Below are positions 37,857 through 47,877 of a stretch of 64,000 nucleotides of DNA, in pieces. The notes beneath the pieces are model-generated. The model did no database searches, had not been told where the DNA came from, and saw only the letters and a list, made by a program, of their open reading frames with translations. Source of the stretch: Rhodobacteraceae bacterium QY30 (GTDB lineage Bacteria > Pseudomonadota > Alphaproteobacteria > Rhodobacterales > Rhodobacteraceae); assembly GCA_002356635.1 (NCBI GenBank), contig CP023454.1:744001-808000 (forward strand). The letters are read 5' to 3'. Made by a program: the position numbers and the translations under genes. Each line of letters opens with the position of its first letter. Positions within the stretch are counted from its first letter, which is position 1.

Positions 37857-39755
37857 TTGGGTAATGCGAGAAACATCGCTTTCTGGGTCGTGCTGTTCGT
37901 GCTGATCCTGGCGCTGTTCCAGCTGTTCGGCAACAATCAGTCCACGATGAACAGCCGCACATGGAGCTATTCCGAATTCATCAGCGCGGTGAACAGCGAC
38001 AAGGTGTCCAGCGTCAAGATCGACGGCGAAAACCTGACGATCCGTGGCAAGGACGGCAACCAGTATGTCTCGACCGCGCCGCGCGACGACAGCCTGACCC
38101 AGCGATTGATCGACAAGGGTGTCGAAGTCAGCGCCGTGCGCCAGCAGCAGTCGGGCTTCATGTCGCTTCTGTCGCTCTGGCTGCCGTTCGTCCTTCTGAT
38201 CGGCGTGTGGTTCTTCTTCATGAACCGGATGCAGGGCGGCGGCAAAGGCGGCGCGATGGGCTTTGGCAAGAGCCGCGCGAAGCTGCTGACCGAAAAGCAC
38301 GGCCGCGTGACCTTCGACGACGTGGCCGGCATCGACGAGGCCAAGGAAGAACTGGAAGAGATCGTCGAGTTCCTGCGCAACCCGCAGAAATTCAGCCGTC
38401 TGGGCGGCAAGATCCCGAAAGGCGCGCTACTGGTCGGCCCGCCGGGCACCGGTAAAACGCTGCTGGCCCGCGCCATCGCGGGTGAGGCGGGCGTGCCGTT
38501 CTTCACCATCTCGGGCTCGGACTTCGTCGAGATGTTCGTGGGTGTTGGCGCAAGCCGCGTCCGCGACATGTTCGAACAGGCCAAGAAGAACGCCCCCTGC
38601 ATCGTGTTCATCGACGAGATCGACGCCGTGGGCCGGTCGCGCGGTGTGGGCATCGGCGGCGGCAATGACGAACGCGAACAGACGCTGAACCAGCTTCTGG
38701 TGGAAATGGACGGGTTCGAAGCCAACGAAGGCATCATCATCGTCGCCGCGACCAACCGCCGCGACGTGCTGGACCCGGCGCTGCTGCGCCCCGGCCGGTT
38801 CGACCGGCAGATCCATGTGCCGAACCCCGATATCAAGGGGCGCGAAAAGATCCTGTCGGTTCACGCCCGCAAGGTGCCGCTGGGCCCCGATGTCGATCTG
38901 CGTCTGATCGCGCGCGGCAGCCCCGGTTTTTCCGGCGCCGATCTGGCCAACCTGGTGAACGAAGCCGCTCTGATGGCCGCCCGTGTGGGTCGGCGGTTCG
39001 TGACGATGGACGATTTCGAGAACGCCAAGGACAAGGTCATGATGGGCGTCGAACGCCGCAGCATGGTCCTGACGCCCGAGCAAAAGGAAATGACGGCCTA
39101 TCACGAAGCGGGCCACGCCATCGTGGGTCTGGCCCTGCCGAAATGCGACCCTGTCTACAAGGCCACCATCATTCCGCGTGGCAGCGCACTGGGCATGGTG
39201 GTCAGCCTGCCGGAAATGGACCGGCTGAACTACCACAAGGACGAGGCCAAGGAAAAGATCGCCATGACCATGGCGGGCAAGGCGGCCGAGATCATCAAAT
39301 GGGGCGAAGAACGCGTCTCGAACGGCCCGGCGGGGGATATCCAGCAAGCCTCGGCCATTGCCCGGGCGATGGTCATGCGGTGGGGCATGTCGGATCGCGT
39401 CGGCAACATCGACTATTCCGAAGCGCATGAGGGTTATCAGGGCAACACGGGCGGCTTCTCGGTCTCGACGAAGACCAAGGAAATGATCGAGGACGAAGTC
39501 CGCGAGCTGATCGAGGAAGGCTACCAACGCGCCCGCGCCATCCTTCTGGAGAAGGCCGAGGATTTCGAACGCCTGGCAAAGGGCCTGCTGGAATATGAAA
39601 CCCTGACGGGTGACGAAATCCGCAAGGTGATCGCAGGAGAGCCGATGGATGGCGACGATGCCGGAACGCAGCCAGACACGCCCTCGCTGACGGCGATCCC
39701 GAAGGCCGGGCGCGCCCGGTCGAAACCGGACCTGGGCGCCGAACCCAGCGCCTGA
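37857..39755 (+). CDS. ftsH: ATP-dependent zinc metalloprotease FtsH
   Basis: Membrane AAA+ protease for membrane and regulatory proteins. The 632-residue protein has two N-terminal membrane segments (about 7-23 and 101-121), Walker A GPPGTGKT, Walker [13 protein letters not shown], the second-region-of-homology pattern [14 protein letters not shown] and the zinc site HEAGHAIVG. It begins with TTG behind GGAGGA, as in related genomes. A terminator follows. Confidence 0.97.
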   Translation: MGNARNIAFWVVLFVLILALFQLFGNNQSTMNSRTWSYSEFISAVNSDKVSSVKIDGENLTIRGKDGNQYVSTAPRDDSLTQRLIDKGVEVSAVRQQQSGFMSLLSLWLPFVLLIGVWFFFMNRMQGGGKGGAMGFGKSRAKLLTEKHGRVTFDDVAGIDEAKEELEEIVEFLRNPQKFSRLGGKIPKGALLVGPPGTGKTLLARAIAGEAGVPFFTISGSDFVEMFVGVGASRVRDMFEQAKKNAPCIVFIDEIDAVGRSRGVGIGGGNDEREQTLNQLLVEMDGFEANEGIIIVAATNRRDVLDPALLRPGRFDRQIHVPNPDIKGREKILSVHARKVPLGPDVDLRLIARGSPGFSGADLANLVNEAALMAARVGRRFVTMDDFENAKDKVMMGVERRSMVLTPEQKEMTAYHEAGHAIVGLALPKCDPVYKATIIPRGSALGMVVSLPEMDRLNYHKDEAKEKIAMTMAGKAAEIIKWGEERVSNGPAGDIQQASAIARAMVMRWGMSDRVGNIDYSEAHEGYQGNTGGFSVSTKTKEMIEDEVRELIEEGYQRARAILLEKAEDFERLAKGLLEYETLTGDEIRKVIAGEPMDGDDAGTQPDTPSLTAIPKAGRARSKPDLGAEPSA

Positions 39756-39778
39756 GCCGATCTCGGATGCGGAAACCC

Positions 39779-39806
39779 ACAAGGCGGTCCCTCGGGGCCG
39801 CCTTTG
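39779..39806 (+). terminator. Intrinsic terminator of ftsH
   Basis: AAGGCGG and CCGCCTT pair around TCCCTCGGGG, followed by TTGCG. The stem lies about 25 bases after the ftsH stop codon; the T tract is short. Confidence 0.65.
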
Positions 39807-39889
39807 CGTTTGGTGACGCCGTCGCAGCCCAGGCGTTTTGCGTGTCGGAATGCTTTAGCAGGCGCCGCTCCGGCGAGCTGGTCACACTT

Positions 39890-39912
39890 CCGGTCGGCCG
39901 GCGGCCGACCGG
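39890..39912 (+). other. Perfect GC hairpin in the leader region of fhs
   Basis: CCGGTCGGCC, loop GGC and GGCCGACCGG give a perfect 10-bp stem 135 bases before the fhs start codon. It has no T tail, so it is not a normal terminator. A smaller stem, TCACC-TT-GGTGA, lies at 39969-39980. The rest of 39807-40047 shows no gene. A role in the C1 operon leader is possible but unproven. Confidence 0.5.
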
Positions 39913-40047
39913 ACGCGGGTTCGCGAGGAACGGGCTTGCCGAATCTGCGATGCCACAGGTCGGAAATGTCACCTTGGTGATCCCGCCGCAAGGTAGAACC
40001 GTGGGGAAACCGGGCCTTCGGCGCCGGTCGCCACAGGGGAGACTACC

Positions 40048-41724
40048 ATGGCCGTCAAGACGGACATCGAGATTGCGCGGGAAGCGAAGAAGCGTCCGAT
40101 TCAGGAGATTGGGGCGCGGCTTGGGATCGAGGCGGAGCATCTTCTGCCTTACGGTCATGACAAGGCGAAGGTGAGCCAGGAGTTCATCAAGTCGCTTTCG
40201 GGTCGGCCGGATGGCAAGCTGGTGCTGGTGACGGCGATCAACCCGACGCCGGCGGGGGAGGGCAAGACGACGACGACGGTGGGTCTGGGCGACGGGCTGA
40301 ACCGGATCGGCAAGAAGGCGGTGATCTGCATCCGCGAGGCGAGCCTGGGGCCGAACTTCGGGATGAAGGGCGGGGCGGCGGGCGGCGGCTATGCCCAGGT
40401 CGTGCCGATGGAAGAGATGAACCTGCACTTCACCGGCGACTTCCACGCGATCACCTCGGCGCACAATCTTCTGTCGGCGATGATCGACAACCACATCTAC
40501 TGGGGCAACCAGTTGGACATCGACGCGCGCCGGGTGGTGTGGCGTCGGGTGATGGACATGAACGACCGGGCGCTGCGCGACATCGTGGTGAACCTGGGCG
40601 GGGTGGCGAATGGTTTCCCGCGCCAGACCGGGTTCGACATCACCGTGGCATCGGAAGTGATGGCGATCCTGTGTCTGTCCAATGACCTCGATGACCTGCA
40701 AAAGCGCCTGGGCGACATCGTCGTGGCCTATACGCGGTCGAAGGCGCCGGTCTATGCCCGCGACCTGAAGGCCGACGGGGCGATGACCGTGCTTCTGAAG
40801 GACGCGATGCAGCCGAACCTGGTGCAGACGCTGGAGAACAACCCGGCCTTCGTGCATGGCGGGCCCTTTGCCAACATCGCGCATGGCTGCAACTCGGTCA
40901 TCGCGACGAAGACGGCGCTGAAGCTGGGCGAGTATGTCGTGACGGAAGCGGGCTTCGGGGCTGATCTGGGCGCCGAGAAGTTCTTCGACATCAAGTGCCG
41001 CAAGGCCGGGCTGAAGCCTTCGGCGGCGGTGATCGTCGCCACGGTGCGGGCGATGAAGATGAACGGCGGCGTGGCCAAGGCCGATCTGGGCGCCGAGAAC
41101 GTGGAAGCGGTGCAGAAGGGCTGCCCGAACCTGGGCCGGCACATCGCCAACGTCAAATCCTTTGGCGTGCCGGTGGTTGTGGCGATCAACCACTTCTATT
41201 CCGACACGGATGCCGAGATCGCGGCAGTGAAGGCCTATGTGGCCGAGCAGGGTGCGGAAGCGATCCTGTGCAAGCACTGGGCGCAGGGCTCGGCCGGGAT
41301 CGAGGATCTGGCCCGCAAGGTGGTGCAGCTGGCGGAATCGGGCGTATCGGAATTCGCGCCGCTTTATCCCGATGACATGGGTCTGTTCCAGAAGGTCGAG
41401 ACCATCGCCAAGCGGATCTACCACGCCGATGCGGTGATCGCCGACAAGTCGATCCGCGACCAGCTGAAGGCCTGGGAAGCGGCGGGCTATGGCCATCTGC
41501 CGATCTGCATGGCCAAGACCCAGTACAGCTTCACCACCGATCCGAACGTCCGCGGCGCGCCGACGGGCCACACGGTTCCGGTGCGCGAGGTGCGGCTGTC
41601 GGCGGGGGCCGGGTTCATCGTGGTGATCTGCGGTGAGATCATGACGATGCCGGGCCTGCCGAAGGTGCCCTCGGCCGAGGTGATCCGCCTGAACGAAGCG
41701 GGCCACGTCGAGGGCCTGTTCTGA
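40048..41724 (+). CDS. fhs: Formate-tetrahydrofolate ligase
   Basis: Makes 10-formyl-THF from formate, THF and ATP, or runs backwards to conserve ATP during C1 oxidation. The 558-residue protein has the ATP loop [38 protein letters not shown], the long [10 protein letters not shown] region and [20 protein letters not shown]. It starts the block with chorismate mutase and two folD genes. With the methylamine genes downstream, it probably handles methyl carbons as THF derivatives. Confidence 0.97.
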   Translation: MAVKTDIEIAREAKKRPIQEIGARLGIEAEHLLPYGHDKAKVSQEFIKSLSGRPDGKLVLVTAINPTPAGEGKTTTTVGLGDGLNRIGKKAVICIREASLGPNFGMKGGAAGGGYAQVVPMEEMNLHFTGDFHAITSAHNLLSAMIDNHIYWGNQLDIDARRVVWRRVMDMNDRALRDIVVNLGGVANGFPRQTGFDITVASEVMAILCLSNDLDDLQKRLGDIVVAYTRSKAPVYARDLKADGAMTVLLKDAMQPNLVQTLENNPAFVHGGPFANIAHGCNSVIATKTALKLGEYVVTEAGFGADLGAEKFFDIKCRKAGLKPSAAVIVATVRAMKMNGGVAKADLGAENVEAVQKGCPNLGRHIANVKSFGVPVVVAINHFYSDTDAEIAAVKAYVAEQGAEAILCKHWAQGSAGIEDLARKVVQLAESGVSEFAPLYPDDMGLFQKVETIAKRIYHADAVIADKSIRDQLKAWEAAGYGHLPICMAKTQYSFTTDPNVRGAPTGHTVPVREVRLSAGAGFIVVICGEIMTMPGLPKVPSAEVIRLNEAGHVEGLF

Positions 41725-41734
41725 GCTGACGGAG

Positions 41735-41785
41735 GCGGGGGGCCAGCCCCCCGCACCCCCCGGGATATTTGTGCCAAGCTGAAAG
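41735..41785 (+). repeat. Hairpin plus GGGATATTTG element after fhs
   Basis: GCGGGGGG and CCCCCCGC pair around CCAG at 41735-41754, just after the fhs stop. They are followed by ACCCCCCGGGATATTTGTGCC and AAGCTGAAA. I recall similar GC hairpin plus GATATTT/GAGTATTT tails after many genes in Rhodobacteraceae, where they probably act as terminators or dispersed extragenic repeats. Only one copy was noticed in this window. Confidence 0.5.
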
Positions 41786-41851
41786 GGCCGGGGCGTTTCC
41801 AAGGGGAGGCGCATCGGCTAGAGAGGCGGCGCGGATTTTTCGGAGAGAGAC

Positions 41852-42178
41852 ATGCGTTTGCCCGGCGATTGCACGACCATGGCGGAGCTTCGGGCCGAGA
41901 TCGACCGGGTCGATGCGGCGCTGGTGGCGCTTCTGGCCGAGCGGGCGGGCTATATCGACCGGGCGGCCGAGCTGAAGGCGGCGCTCGGCTGGCCGGCGCG
42001 GATCGGCCCGCGGGTCGAGGAAGTGGTGGCGCATGTGCGGGCGGAGGCCGAGGCGCGCGGCCTGCCGGCGGAGTTGCTGGCGGGGTTCTGGCGGCAACTG
42101 GTCGACTGGTCGATCGCGCGCGAGGAGGCGATCCTGGGGCCGGATCCGGCGGCGGATCCGGGCCCGGGGCCAGGCTAG
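41852..42178 (+). CDS. Chorismate mutase, AroQ type
   Basis: A 108-residue all-helical protein with the AroQ pattern: CTTMAELRAEIDRVDAALVA, LLAERAGYIDRAAELKAAL and WRQLVDWSIAREEAI. It would convert chorismate to prephenate for Phe and Tyr, or it could be a PchB-type isochorismate-pyruvate lyase, which shares the fold. A GGAGAGAG site precedes the ATG. It sits inside the C1 block between fhs and folD, where it has no obvious metabolic link. Confidence 0.85.
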   Translation: MRLPGDCTTMAELRAEIDRVDAALVALLAERAGYIDRAAELKAALGWPARIGPRVEEVVAHVRAEAEARGLPAELLAGFWRQLVDWSIAREEAILGPDPAADPGPGPG

Positions 42179-42213
42179 GCCCTGCGGGGGCCAGAGACGG
42201 CGGAAGGACGGCG

Positions 42214-43107
42214 ATGGCTGCGACCCTGATTGACGGCAAGGCGATCGCCGCGGCGATGCAGGCCCGCACCCGGGCCGAGGCGGCGGCGCTGGCGGCCGAG
42301 GGCTGGGGGCCGCGGCTGGTCTCGGTTTCGGTGGGGGATGTGGCGGCGGCGGAGCTTTACGTCCGCAACCAGAGCCGCCAGGCGAGCGCCGCCGGGGTCG
42401 AGTTCGAGGCCCGCAACTATCCCGCCTCGACCAGCCTTGAACAGCTGACCGGCATCCTGCAGGGGCTGAATGCCGATCCGCGGGTGCATGGAATCATCAT
42501 CCAGCGGCCGCTGCCGGTGCATATCCCCGTGAAGGCGCTGCAGACCGCCATCCATCCGCTGAAGGATGTCGAGGGCATGCATCCGGCCTCGATCGGGCGG
42601 ATCGTCTACAATGACCTGGGGCTTGGTCCCTGCACCGCCGTGGCGGCGGTCGAGATCCTGAAGTCGCTGCCGCTGATCATCGAGGGGCTGGATGTCTGCG
42701 TCATCGGCCACAGCGAGATCGTCGGCAAGCCGATCGCCTTCCTGATGATGGGACTGGGGGCGACCGTGACGGTCTGCCACCACATGACCCGGCAGGTGGC
42801 GGTGCACAGCCGCGCGGCCGATGCGGTCTTTGTCGCGGTCGGGCGGCCGGGGCTGGTGACCGGGGCGATGCTGAAGCCGGGCGCGGCGCTGATCGACATC
42901 GGCATCAACCGGGTGGCGGGGCCGGACGGCACGACGCGGGTCGTGGGGGATGCGGAGTTCGACAGCTGCGCCGCGACCGCGGGCTGGATCACGCCGGTCC
43001 CGGGCGGGGTCGGGCCGGTGACGGTGGCGGTGCTGATGCAGAACGCCGTCAGCGCGGCCGCCGCGCAGCGCAACCAGTATCGCGCCGCCTTCGCGGCGGC
43101 GGAATAA
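42214..43107 (+). CDS. folD: Divergent FolD paralog lacking the catalytic lysine
   Basis: Methylene-THF dehydrogenase/methenyl-THF cyclohydrolase fold, 297 residues, with [11 protein letters not shown], the NADP site [16 protein letters not shown] and the end [18 protein letters not shown]. The catalytic positions differ from ordinary FolD. The motif Y-V-x-x-K reads Y49-V-R-N-Q53, so the key Lys is Gln. KDVDG reads KDVEG (E120), and QLPLP reads QRPLP. Family knowledge says the Lys is needed for cyclohydrolase activity, so this enzyme may be a dehydrogenase only. A canonical folD follows at 43131. Confidence 0.88.
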   Translation: MAATLIDGKAIAAAMQARTRAEAAALAAEGWGPRLVSVSVGDVAAAELYVRNQSRQASAAGVEFEARNYPASTSLEQLTGILQGLNADPRVHGIIIQRPLPVHIPVKALQTAIHPLKDVEGMHPASIGRIVYNDLGLGPCTAVAAVEILKSLPLIIEGLDVCVIGHSEIVGKPIAFLMMGLGATVTVCHHMTRQVAVHSRAADAVFVAVGRPGLVTGAMLKPGAALIDIGINRVAGPDGTTRVVGDAEFDSCAATAGWITPVPGGVGPVTVAVLMQNAVSAAAAQRNQYRAAFAAAE

Positions 43108-43130
43108 CCATGAGGATGGGGAGAGACCAG

Positions 43131-44024
43131 ATGACGGCACGGGTGATCGACGGCAAGGCCTTTGCGGCACGGATCCGCGAAGAGGTGGCAGGCCATGTGG
43201 CGCGGCTGAAGGCCGAGCACGGGCTGCAGCCCGGTCTGGCGGTGGTGCTGGTGGGCGAGGATCCGGCAAGCCAGGTCTATGTCGGGTCGAAGGGCAAGCA
43301 GACGGTCGAGGCGGGAATGGCCTCTTTCGAACACAAGCTGCCGGCCGAGACCTCCGAGAAGGACCTGCTGGCGGTGATCGACCGGCTGAACGCCGATCCG
43401 AAAGTTCACGGCATTCTCGTGCAGTTGCCGCTGCCGTCTCATCTGAACTCGGATCTGGTGATCAACCGCATCGACCCGGCGAAGGACGTCGACGGGTTTC
43501 ACATTTCGAACGTCGGGCTGCTGGGAACGGGACAGAAGTCGATGGTGCCCTGCACGCCCCTGGGCTGCCTGATGCTGCTGCGTGACCTGCACGGCAGCCT
43601 CTCGGGGCTGAATGCCGTGGTGGTGGGGCGGTCGAACATCGTCGGCAAGCCGATGGCGCAGCTTCTGCTGGGCGACAGCGCCACGGTGACCATCGCGCAC
43701 AGCCGCACGAAGAACCTGGCCGAGGTCTGCCGCGGCGCCGATATCCTGGTCGCCGCCGTGGGCCGTCCCGAGATGATCCCCGGCGACTGGGTGAAGCCGG
43801 GCGCCACCGTGATCGACGTCGGCATCAACCGCATCACCACGCCCGAGGGCAAGACCCGGCTGGTGGGCGACGTCGACTACGAAAGCGCCGCCCGGGTCGC
43901 CGGCGCCATCACCCCCGTCCCCGGCGGCGTCGGCCCGATGACCATCGCCTGTCTCCTGGCCAATACCCTCACCGCCGCCTGCCGCGCCAATGGCCTGCCA
44001 GAGCCAAAAGGGCTGACGGCCTAA
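43131..44024 (+). CDS. folD: Bifunctional methylene-THF dehydrogenase/methenyl-THF cyclohydrolase
   Basis: Interconverts 5,10-methylene-THF and 10-formyl-THF with NADP. The 297-residue protein keeps all catalytic residues: Y50 and K54 in [11 protein letters not shown]98 in VQLPLP and D121 in KDVDGF. NADP and C-terminal motifs are [17 protein letters not shown] and [17 protein letters not shown]. The start at 43131 is behind GGGGAGAG. It shares length and gene order with the divergent copy just upstream. Its stop overlaps that of the convergent transporter gene. Confidence 0.96.
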   Translation: MTARVIDGKAFAARIREEVAGHVARLKAEHGLQPGLAVVLVGEDPASQVYVGSKGKQTVEAGMASFEHKLPAETSEKDLLAVIDRLNADPKVHGILVQLPLPSHLNSDLVINRIDPAKDVDGFHISNVGLLGTGQKSMVPCTPLGCLMLLRDLHGSLSGLNAVVVGRSNIVGKPMAQLLLGDSATVTIAHSRTKNLAEVCRGADILVAAVGRPEMIPGDWVKPGATVIDVGINRITTPEGKTRLVGDVDYESAARVAGAITPVPGGVGPMTIACLLANTLTAACRANGLPEPKGLTA

Positions 44025-44872
44025 AGCCCCAGGGAGGCAATGGCGGCGAAGATCGCGGCGATCGCCAGCCATTGCGCCGGGCGCACCGCTTCGGACAGGA
44101 AGACGCGCGCCAGCAAGATCGTGACGGCGCCGAAAACCGACGCCACCACCGCCGCGAATTCCGGTCGCGGCAGGGCGGCGGCCAGTGTCACGGCGGCCAT
44201 GGCGGTGGCGTCCAGAAGTCCCATCGCAATGAGCAGCCGCCAGGGAAGCGGCCCGCGGACGGGCGTACGCGGCAAGGCGGCGATGACCAGAACAGTGGTG
44301 GCCAGGGCTGCCGCGCGGGTGATGGCCATCTTCGGCCATTCGGCTTCTGTGACGCCGATCCGTGCGGCTGTCTGGGCAAGGGCAAAGGTGGTGGCGAAGC
44401 CCAGCGCCGAGGCCACGGACCACAGGATCGCCTGCCTTCGGCTGCCGCCCGGGCCGTCATGATCAGGAGAGAAAAGCGCGACGATACCGACGCCCGCGAC
44501 GATGGCGCCGGCGGCCAGCGTCTGGCCGGGTGTCGGCAGGTGGCCCGACAGGGCGGAGATGAGAACCGTGAGGATCGGATAGGCACCGATAATCGGGGCG
44601 ACCAGGGCGACCGGGCCGATGGCAAAGGCGCTGTACAGCCCGTATCCCGCCACGGTGAACGCGATCCCCGCAGCGATCGCCAGAAAAACGCCTGGCAGAT
44701 CAAGGGTTTCCGGGTCTCCCAATGTCAGCGCCAGTACAGCGACCGGCAGGAAGCCCGCGGCCAGGACCGTGCCCATCAGGTGCAGGACCGGCCGACCCGG
44801 CGCGGCAAAGCGCGCGCAAAGGTCATGGATTCCCCAGGCCAGCGCCGCGATCAGTCCAAGAAGCACGGACAT
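44021..44872 (-). CDS. EamA/DMT-superfamily transporter
   Basis: A 283-residue protein with about ten hydrophobic segments in two repeats, the usual drug/metabolite transporter form (EamA). It starts [20 protein letters not shown]; the first-repeat pattern [20 protein letters not shown] and the second-repeat pattern [20 protein letters not shown] are clear. The substrate is unknown. It lies on the opposite strand between folD and tdm; its 3' end overlaps folD by 4 bases, and its start lies 103 bases from the tdm start. Confidence 0.82.
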   Translation of the reverse strand: MSVLLGLIAALAWGIHDLCARFAAPGRPVLHLMGTVLAAGFLPVAVLALTLGDPETLDLPGVFLAIAAGIAFTVAGYGLYSAFAIGPVALVAPIIGAYPILTVLISALSGHLPTPGQTLAAGAIVAGVGIVALFSPDHDGPGGSRRQAILWSVASALGFATTFALAQTAARIGVTEAEWPKMAITRAAALATTVLVIAALPRTPVRGPLPWRLLIAMGLLDATAMAAVTLAAALPRPEFAAVVASVFGAVTILLARVFLSEAVRPAQWLAIAAIFAAIASLGL

Positions 44873-44975
44873 CAGAAAAACCCTCCGGGGATCATGAGAC
44901 TTGCGACAGCGACCATTTGGTGCATATTCTTCCCATTAAATAAATATTCCAATGGTTCAATCCATCGAGGCCCCC

Positions 44976-47360
44976 ATGTCCCTTTCACCTGACAGCCTCT
45001 ATCGTTCGGTCATAGCAGGCCCGCCCAGGCCCAGTGGCCTGATCCTGCCGCGCGGTCTGACCTTGCCGGGCAATGTGGAACGCTATGGCGTGCCCGGCGC
45101 GGGGGCAATCGTGATTCCCGTCGAGGAAGGCGATCGCCTGACCATCCGCAATGATGAAGGCGGGCAGCGCTGCGAAGTGGTTGCGGTTGCGGCAGACGGC
45201 ACCATCTCGGCGCGACTTCTGGGTCAGACCGGGCAGGGCGGGGCCGAAGGGCTGACGGCGCTGCTGGCCTCGGGCGAGGAGAGCCTGGCCCGACTGCGCG
45301 GCCGGCTGGAACAGCGCGGCCTGGACCTTTCGCGCGCGGGGCGCGAGGCGCTGCACCTGTTCGGAGCCGAAACGCCGGCCGGAACCGAGGAAACCCTGAC
45401 CGCAGCCGGAAGCGGCGATGTGATCATCGCGACGCCCGCGAGCCTGATGGATGTCTGGGGACAGGACACCGCGACGCCACTGACGGTGATCGTCACGCGC
45501 ACCCAGTCCCGCACGCAGATCACGCATGACCTGCCCGACCCCCTGGCGGATCCGATCCTGGACCTGCGCGTCAAGTCGGCGACGGCCGAGGCCTATTTCG
45601 TCAAGGCGGGGGATTATATCCAGATCCTGGATGTGGACGGCCGGCAATGCACGGATTTCCAGTGCTTTTCCGCGCGCAAGCTGGACAAGGGCCGCGAACT
45701 GGCGCTGGACGTGACGGCGACGCGCAGCCTGATGGGCCATGCTTATCCGATGCCGGGGCTGCATGCGAAATACTACGATCAGGATTTCACCCCTCTGATC
45801 GAGGTCGTGCAGGATACCTGCGGCCGCCACGATGCCTTCTCGCTGGCCTGCTACGCCAAGTATTACGACGACATCGGCTATCCCGGACACGCGAACTGCA
45901 CCGAGAACTTCAACGGCGCGCTGTCGCAATACGGCATCGGGCCGCGCGGCGGCTGGATGGCGGCGAACTTCTTCTTCAACACCGGGGTTGATGCGCATGG
46001 CGTGATGATCGCCGACGAACCCTGGTCGCGGCCCGGCGACTATGTGCTGATGCGCGCGCTGACCGATATCGTCTGCGTCTCCTCGGCCTGCCCCGATGAC
46101 ACGACAGCCGCCAATGGCTGGAACCCCACCGACATTCATGTGCGCAGCTATTCGGGCGCGCAGTCCTTCAAACGCGCCATCGCCATCCGCGCCACCCCAG
46201 ATTCGGAGCCGAAGATGACCAAGGAAACCGGCTTTCACGACCGGCTGTCGAAACTGACCCGCAACTTCGTCGAATACCGCGGCTATTGGCTGGCCAATTC
46301 CTACGCCGCCGCCGGCCCGGTCGAGGAATACTGGGCCTGCCGCGAGAAATGCGTGGTGCTGGACCTGTCGGCATTGCGGAAGTGGGAAGTGACCGGCCCG
46401 GATGCCGAGGCGCTGATGCAATATACGCTCACGCGGGACGTCAAGAAGCTGACGCCGGGCCAGATCGTCTATTCGGCGATGTGCTATCCGCATGGCGGGA
46501 TGATCGACGATGGAACGGTCTTCAAGCTGGGCGCGAACAACTTCCGCTGGATCGGTGGCGATGACTACAGCGGTGTCTGGCTGCGCGAGCAGGCCGAAAA
46601 GCTGGGGCTGAAGGTGCTGGTGCGGTCCTCGACCGACCAGATGCACAACCTGGCGGTTCAGGGCCCGGAAAGCCGCGAGCTGTTGAAGAAGGTGATCTGG
46701 ACCCCGCCGCACCAGCCGACGATGGCGGAACTGGGATGGTTCCGTTTCACCGTGGGGCGGATCGGCGATGCCGAAGGCGTGCCGGTCGTCGTGTCACGGA
46801 CGGGTTATACGGGCGAGCTGGGTTATGAAGTCTGGTGCCATCCGAAACACGCCGGTGAGGTCTTTGACGCGATCTGGGCGGCCGGGCAGGATCACGGCAT
46901 CCGGCCGATGGGGCTTCAGGCGCTGGACATGGTGCGGATCGAGGCCGGGCTGATCTTCGCCGGCTATGATTTCAGTGACCAGACCGATCCGTTCGAGGCG
47001 GGCATCGGCTTTACCGTGCCCTTGAAGACCAAGCCCGACGATTTCATCGGCCGCGAGGCGCTGATCCGGCGCAAGGAACACCCCAGCCGCAAGCTGGTCG
47101 GGCTGGACATCGACAGCGCGATCGAGGTCGGGCACGGCGATTGCGTCCATGTGGGGCGCGCGCAGGTGGGCGAGATCACCTCGGCCATGCGCTCGCCGCT
47201 GCTGGGCAAGCAGATCGCGCTGGCACGGATTGACGTGGCCCACGCCGATCTGGGCACGGCGGTCGAGATCGGCAAGCTGGACGGACAGCAGAAGCGTCTG
47301 CCGGCAACCATCGTCGGCTTTGCGCATTACGATCCCAAGAAGACCCGCCCACAAAAATGA
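44976..47360 (+). CDS. tdm: Trimethylamine N-oxide demethylase
   Basis: Splits TMAO to dimethylamine and formaldehyde, with the C1 unit captured on THF. The 794-residue protein joins two parts: an N-terminal half containing a DUF1989 domain (about residues 185-390, FVKAGDYIQILDVDGRQCTD, GYPGHANCTENFNGALSQYG) and a C-terminal aminomethyltransferase (GcvT) domain from about 410 (HDRLSKLTRNFVEYRG ... RTGYTGELGYEVW ... LGKQIALARI). This fusion is the Tdm design. The ATG at 44976 has CGAGG upstream; an ATG at 44952 has no such site. tmm and dmm genes lie nearby. Confidence 0.9.
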   Translation: MSLSPDSLYRSVIAGPPRPSGLILPRGLTLPGNVERYGVPGAGAIVIPVEEGDRLTIRNDEGGQRCEVVAVAADGTISARLLGQTGQGGAEGLTALLASGEESLARLRGRLEQRGLDLSRAGREALHLFGAETPAGTEETLTAAGSGDVIIATPASLMDVWGQDTATPLTVIVTRTQSRTQITHDLPDPLADPILDLRVKSATAEAYFVKAGDYIQILDVDGRQCTDFQCFSARKLDKGRELALDVTATRSLMGHAYPMPGLHAKYYDQDFTPLIEVVQDTCGRHDAFSLACYAKYYDDIGYPGHANCTENFNGALSQYGIGPRGGWMAANFFFNTGVDAHGVMIADEPWSRPGDYVLMRALTDIVCVSSACPDDTTAANGWNPTDIHVRSYSGAQSFKRAIAIRATPDSEPKMTKETGFHDRLSKLTRNFVEYRGYWLANSYAAAGPVEEYWACREKCVVLDLSALRKWEVTGPDAEALMQYTLTRDVKKLTPGQIVYSAMCYPHGGMIDDGTVFKLGANNFRWIGGDDYSGVWLREQAEKLGLKVLVRSSTDQMHNLAVQGPESRELLKKVIWTPPHQPTMAELGWFRFTVGRIGDAEGVPVVVSRTGYTGELGYEVWCHPKHAGEVFDAIWAAGQDHGIRPMGLQALDMVRIEAGLIFAGYDFSDQTDPFEAGIGFTVPLKTKPDDFIGREALIRRKEHPSRKLVGLDIDSAIEVGHGDCVHVGRAQVGEITSAMRSPLLGKQIALARIDVAHADLGTAVEIGKLDGQQKRLPATIVGFAHYDPKKTRPQK

Positions 47361-47367
47361 GGGAGCC

Positions 47368-47802
47368 ATGCAGTCCATTCTTGACCAGATCGGAGGCGAG
47401 GACGCGCTGAGGGCGCTCGTGAACCGGTTCTACGACCTTGTTGAAACCGATCCGCGCGGCGAAAGGTTGATGCGGCTTCATCTGCGCGGACATGGGTTGT
47501 CCCATGTCCGCGTCGAGCAGTTCGATTTTCTGAGCGGTTTCCTGGGCGGGCAGCGCTATTATGCCGAGCGCCACGGCGACATGGACCTGCGCCGCATCCA
47601 TGCCCATGTGCCGATCAGCGTGGTCGAGGCCGAGGACTGGCTGGCGCTGATGGACCGCGCGATCGAGGAAACGCTGGTTGCCGGTCCGGCGGTCGAACGG
47701 ATGCGCGCCACCTTCCGCCGCGTGTCGCTGATGCTGGTCAATGATCTGGGCGAATGGGGTATGCCTACACCAACGCCGAAGGCGCAAGCACAGCTGCAAT
47801 GA
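47368..47802 (+). CDS. Group II truncated hemoglobin
   Basis: A 144-residue globin: DQIGGEDALRALVNRFYDLV, FLSGFLGGQRYYAERHGDMD and LRRIHAHVPISVVEAEDWLALM, where the His of RRIHAH is the likely proximal heme ligand. The C-terminus is short and polar. It begins 7 bases after tdm behind GGGAG, so the two are probably co-transcribed. Group II globins bind O2, NO or peroxides; a part in protecting TMAO demethylation or sensing O2 is conjecture. Confidence 0.87.
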   Translation: MQSILDQIGGEDALRALVNRFYDLVETDPRGERLMRLHLRGHGLSHVRVEQFDFLSGFLGGQRYYAERHGDMDLRRIHAHVPISVVEAEDWLALMDRAIEETLVAGPAVERMRATFRRVSLMLVNDLGEWGMPTPTPKAQAQLQ

Positions 47803-47824
47803 CTGTCCGCCAGGGAATACAAGA

Positions 47825-47855
47825 AGGGCGCCGGAAGTTCCGGCGCCCTTTTCAG
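47825..47855. terminator. Two-way intrinsic terminator between the globin gene and tmm
   Basis: AAGGGCGCCGGAA and TTCCGGCGCCCTT form a long perfect stem, followed by TTCAG on the plus strand and TTC on the minus strand. It lies between the two convergent genes and could end both. Confidence 0.8.
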
Positions 47856-47877
47856 TTCTGATCCGGGGGGAATCGGA

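Noticed and set aside
39807-40047. THF or other known riboswitch before fhs
   Set aside because: I could not fit any known riboswitch core; only simple hairpins are visible.
39373-41814. Minus-strand open frame of over 800 codons across ftsH and fhs
   Set aside because: It covers two certain genes on the other strand; the His/Arg/Gln-rich product is typical of a shadow frame.
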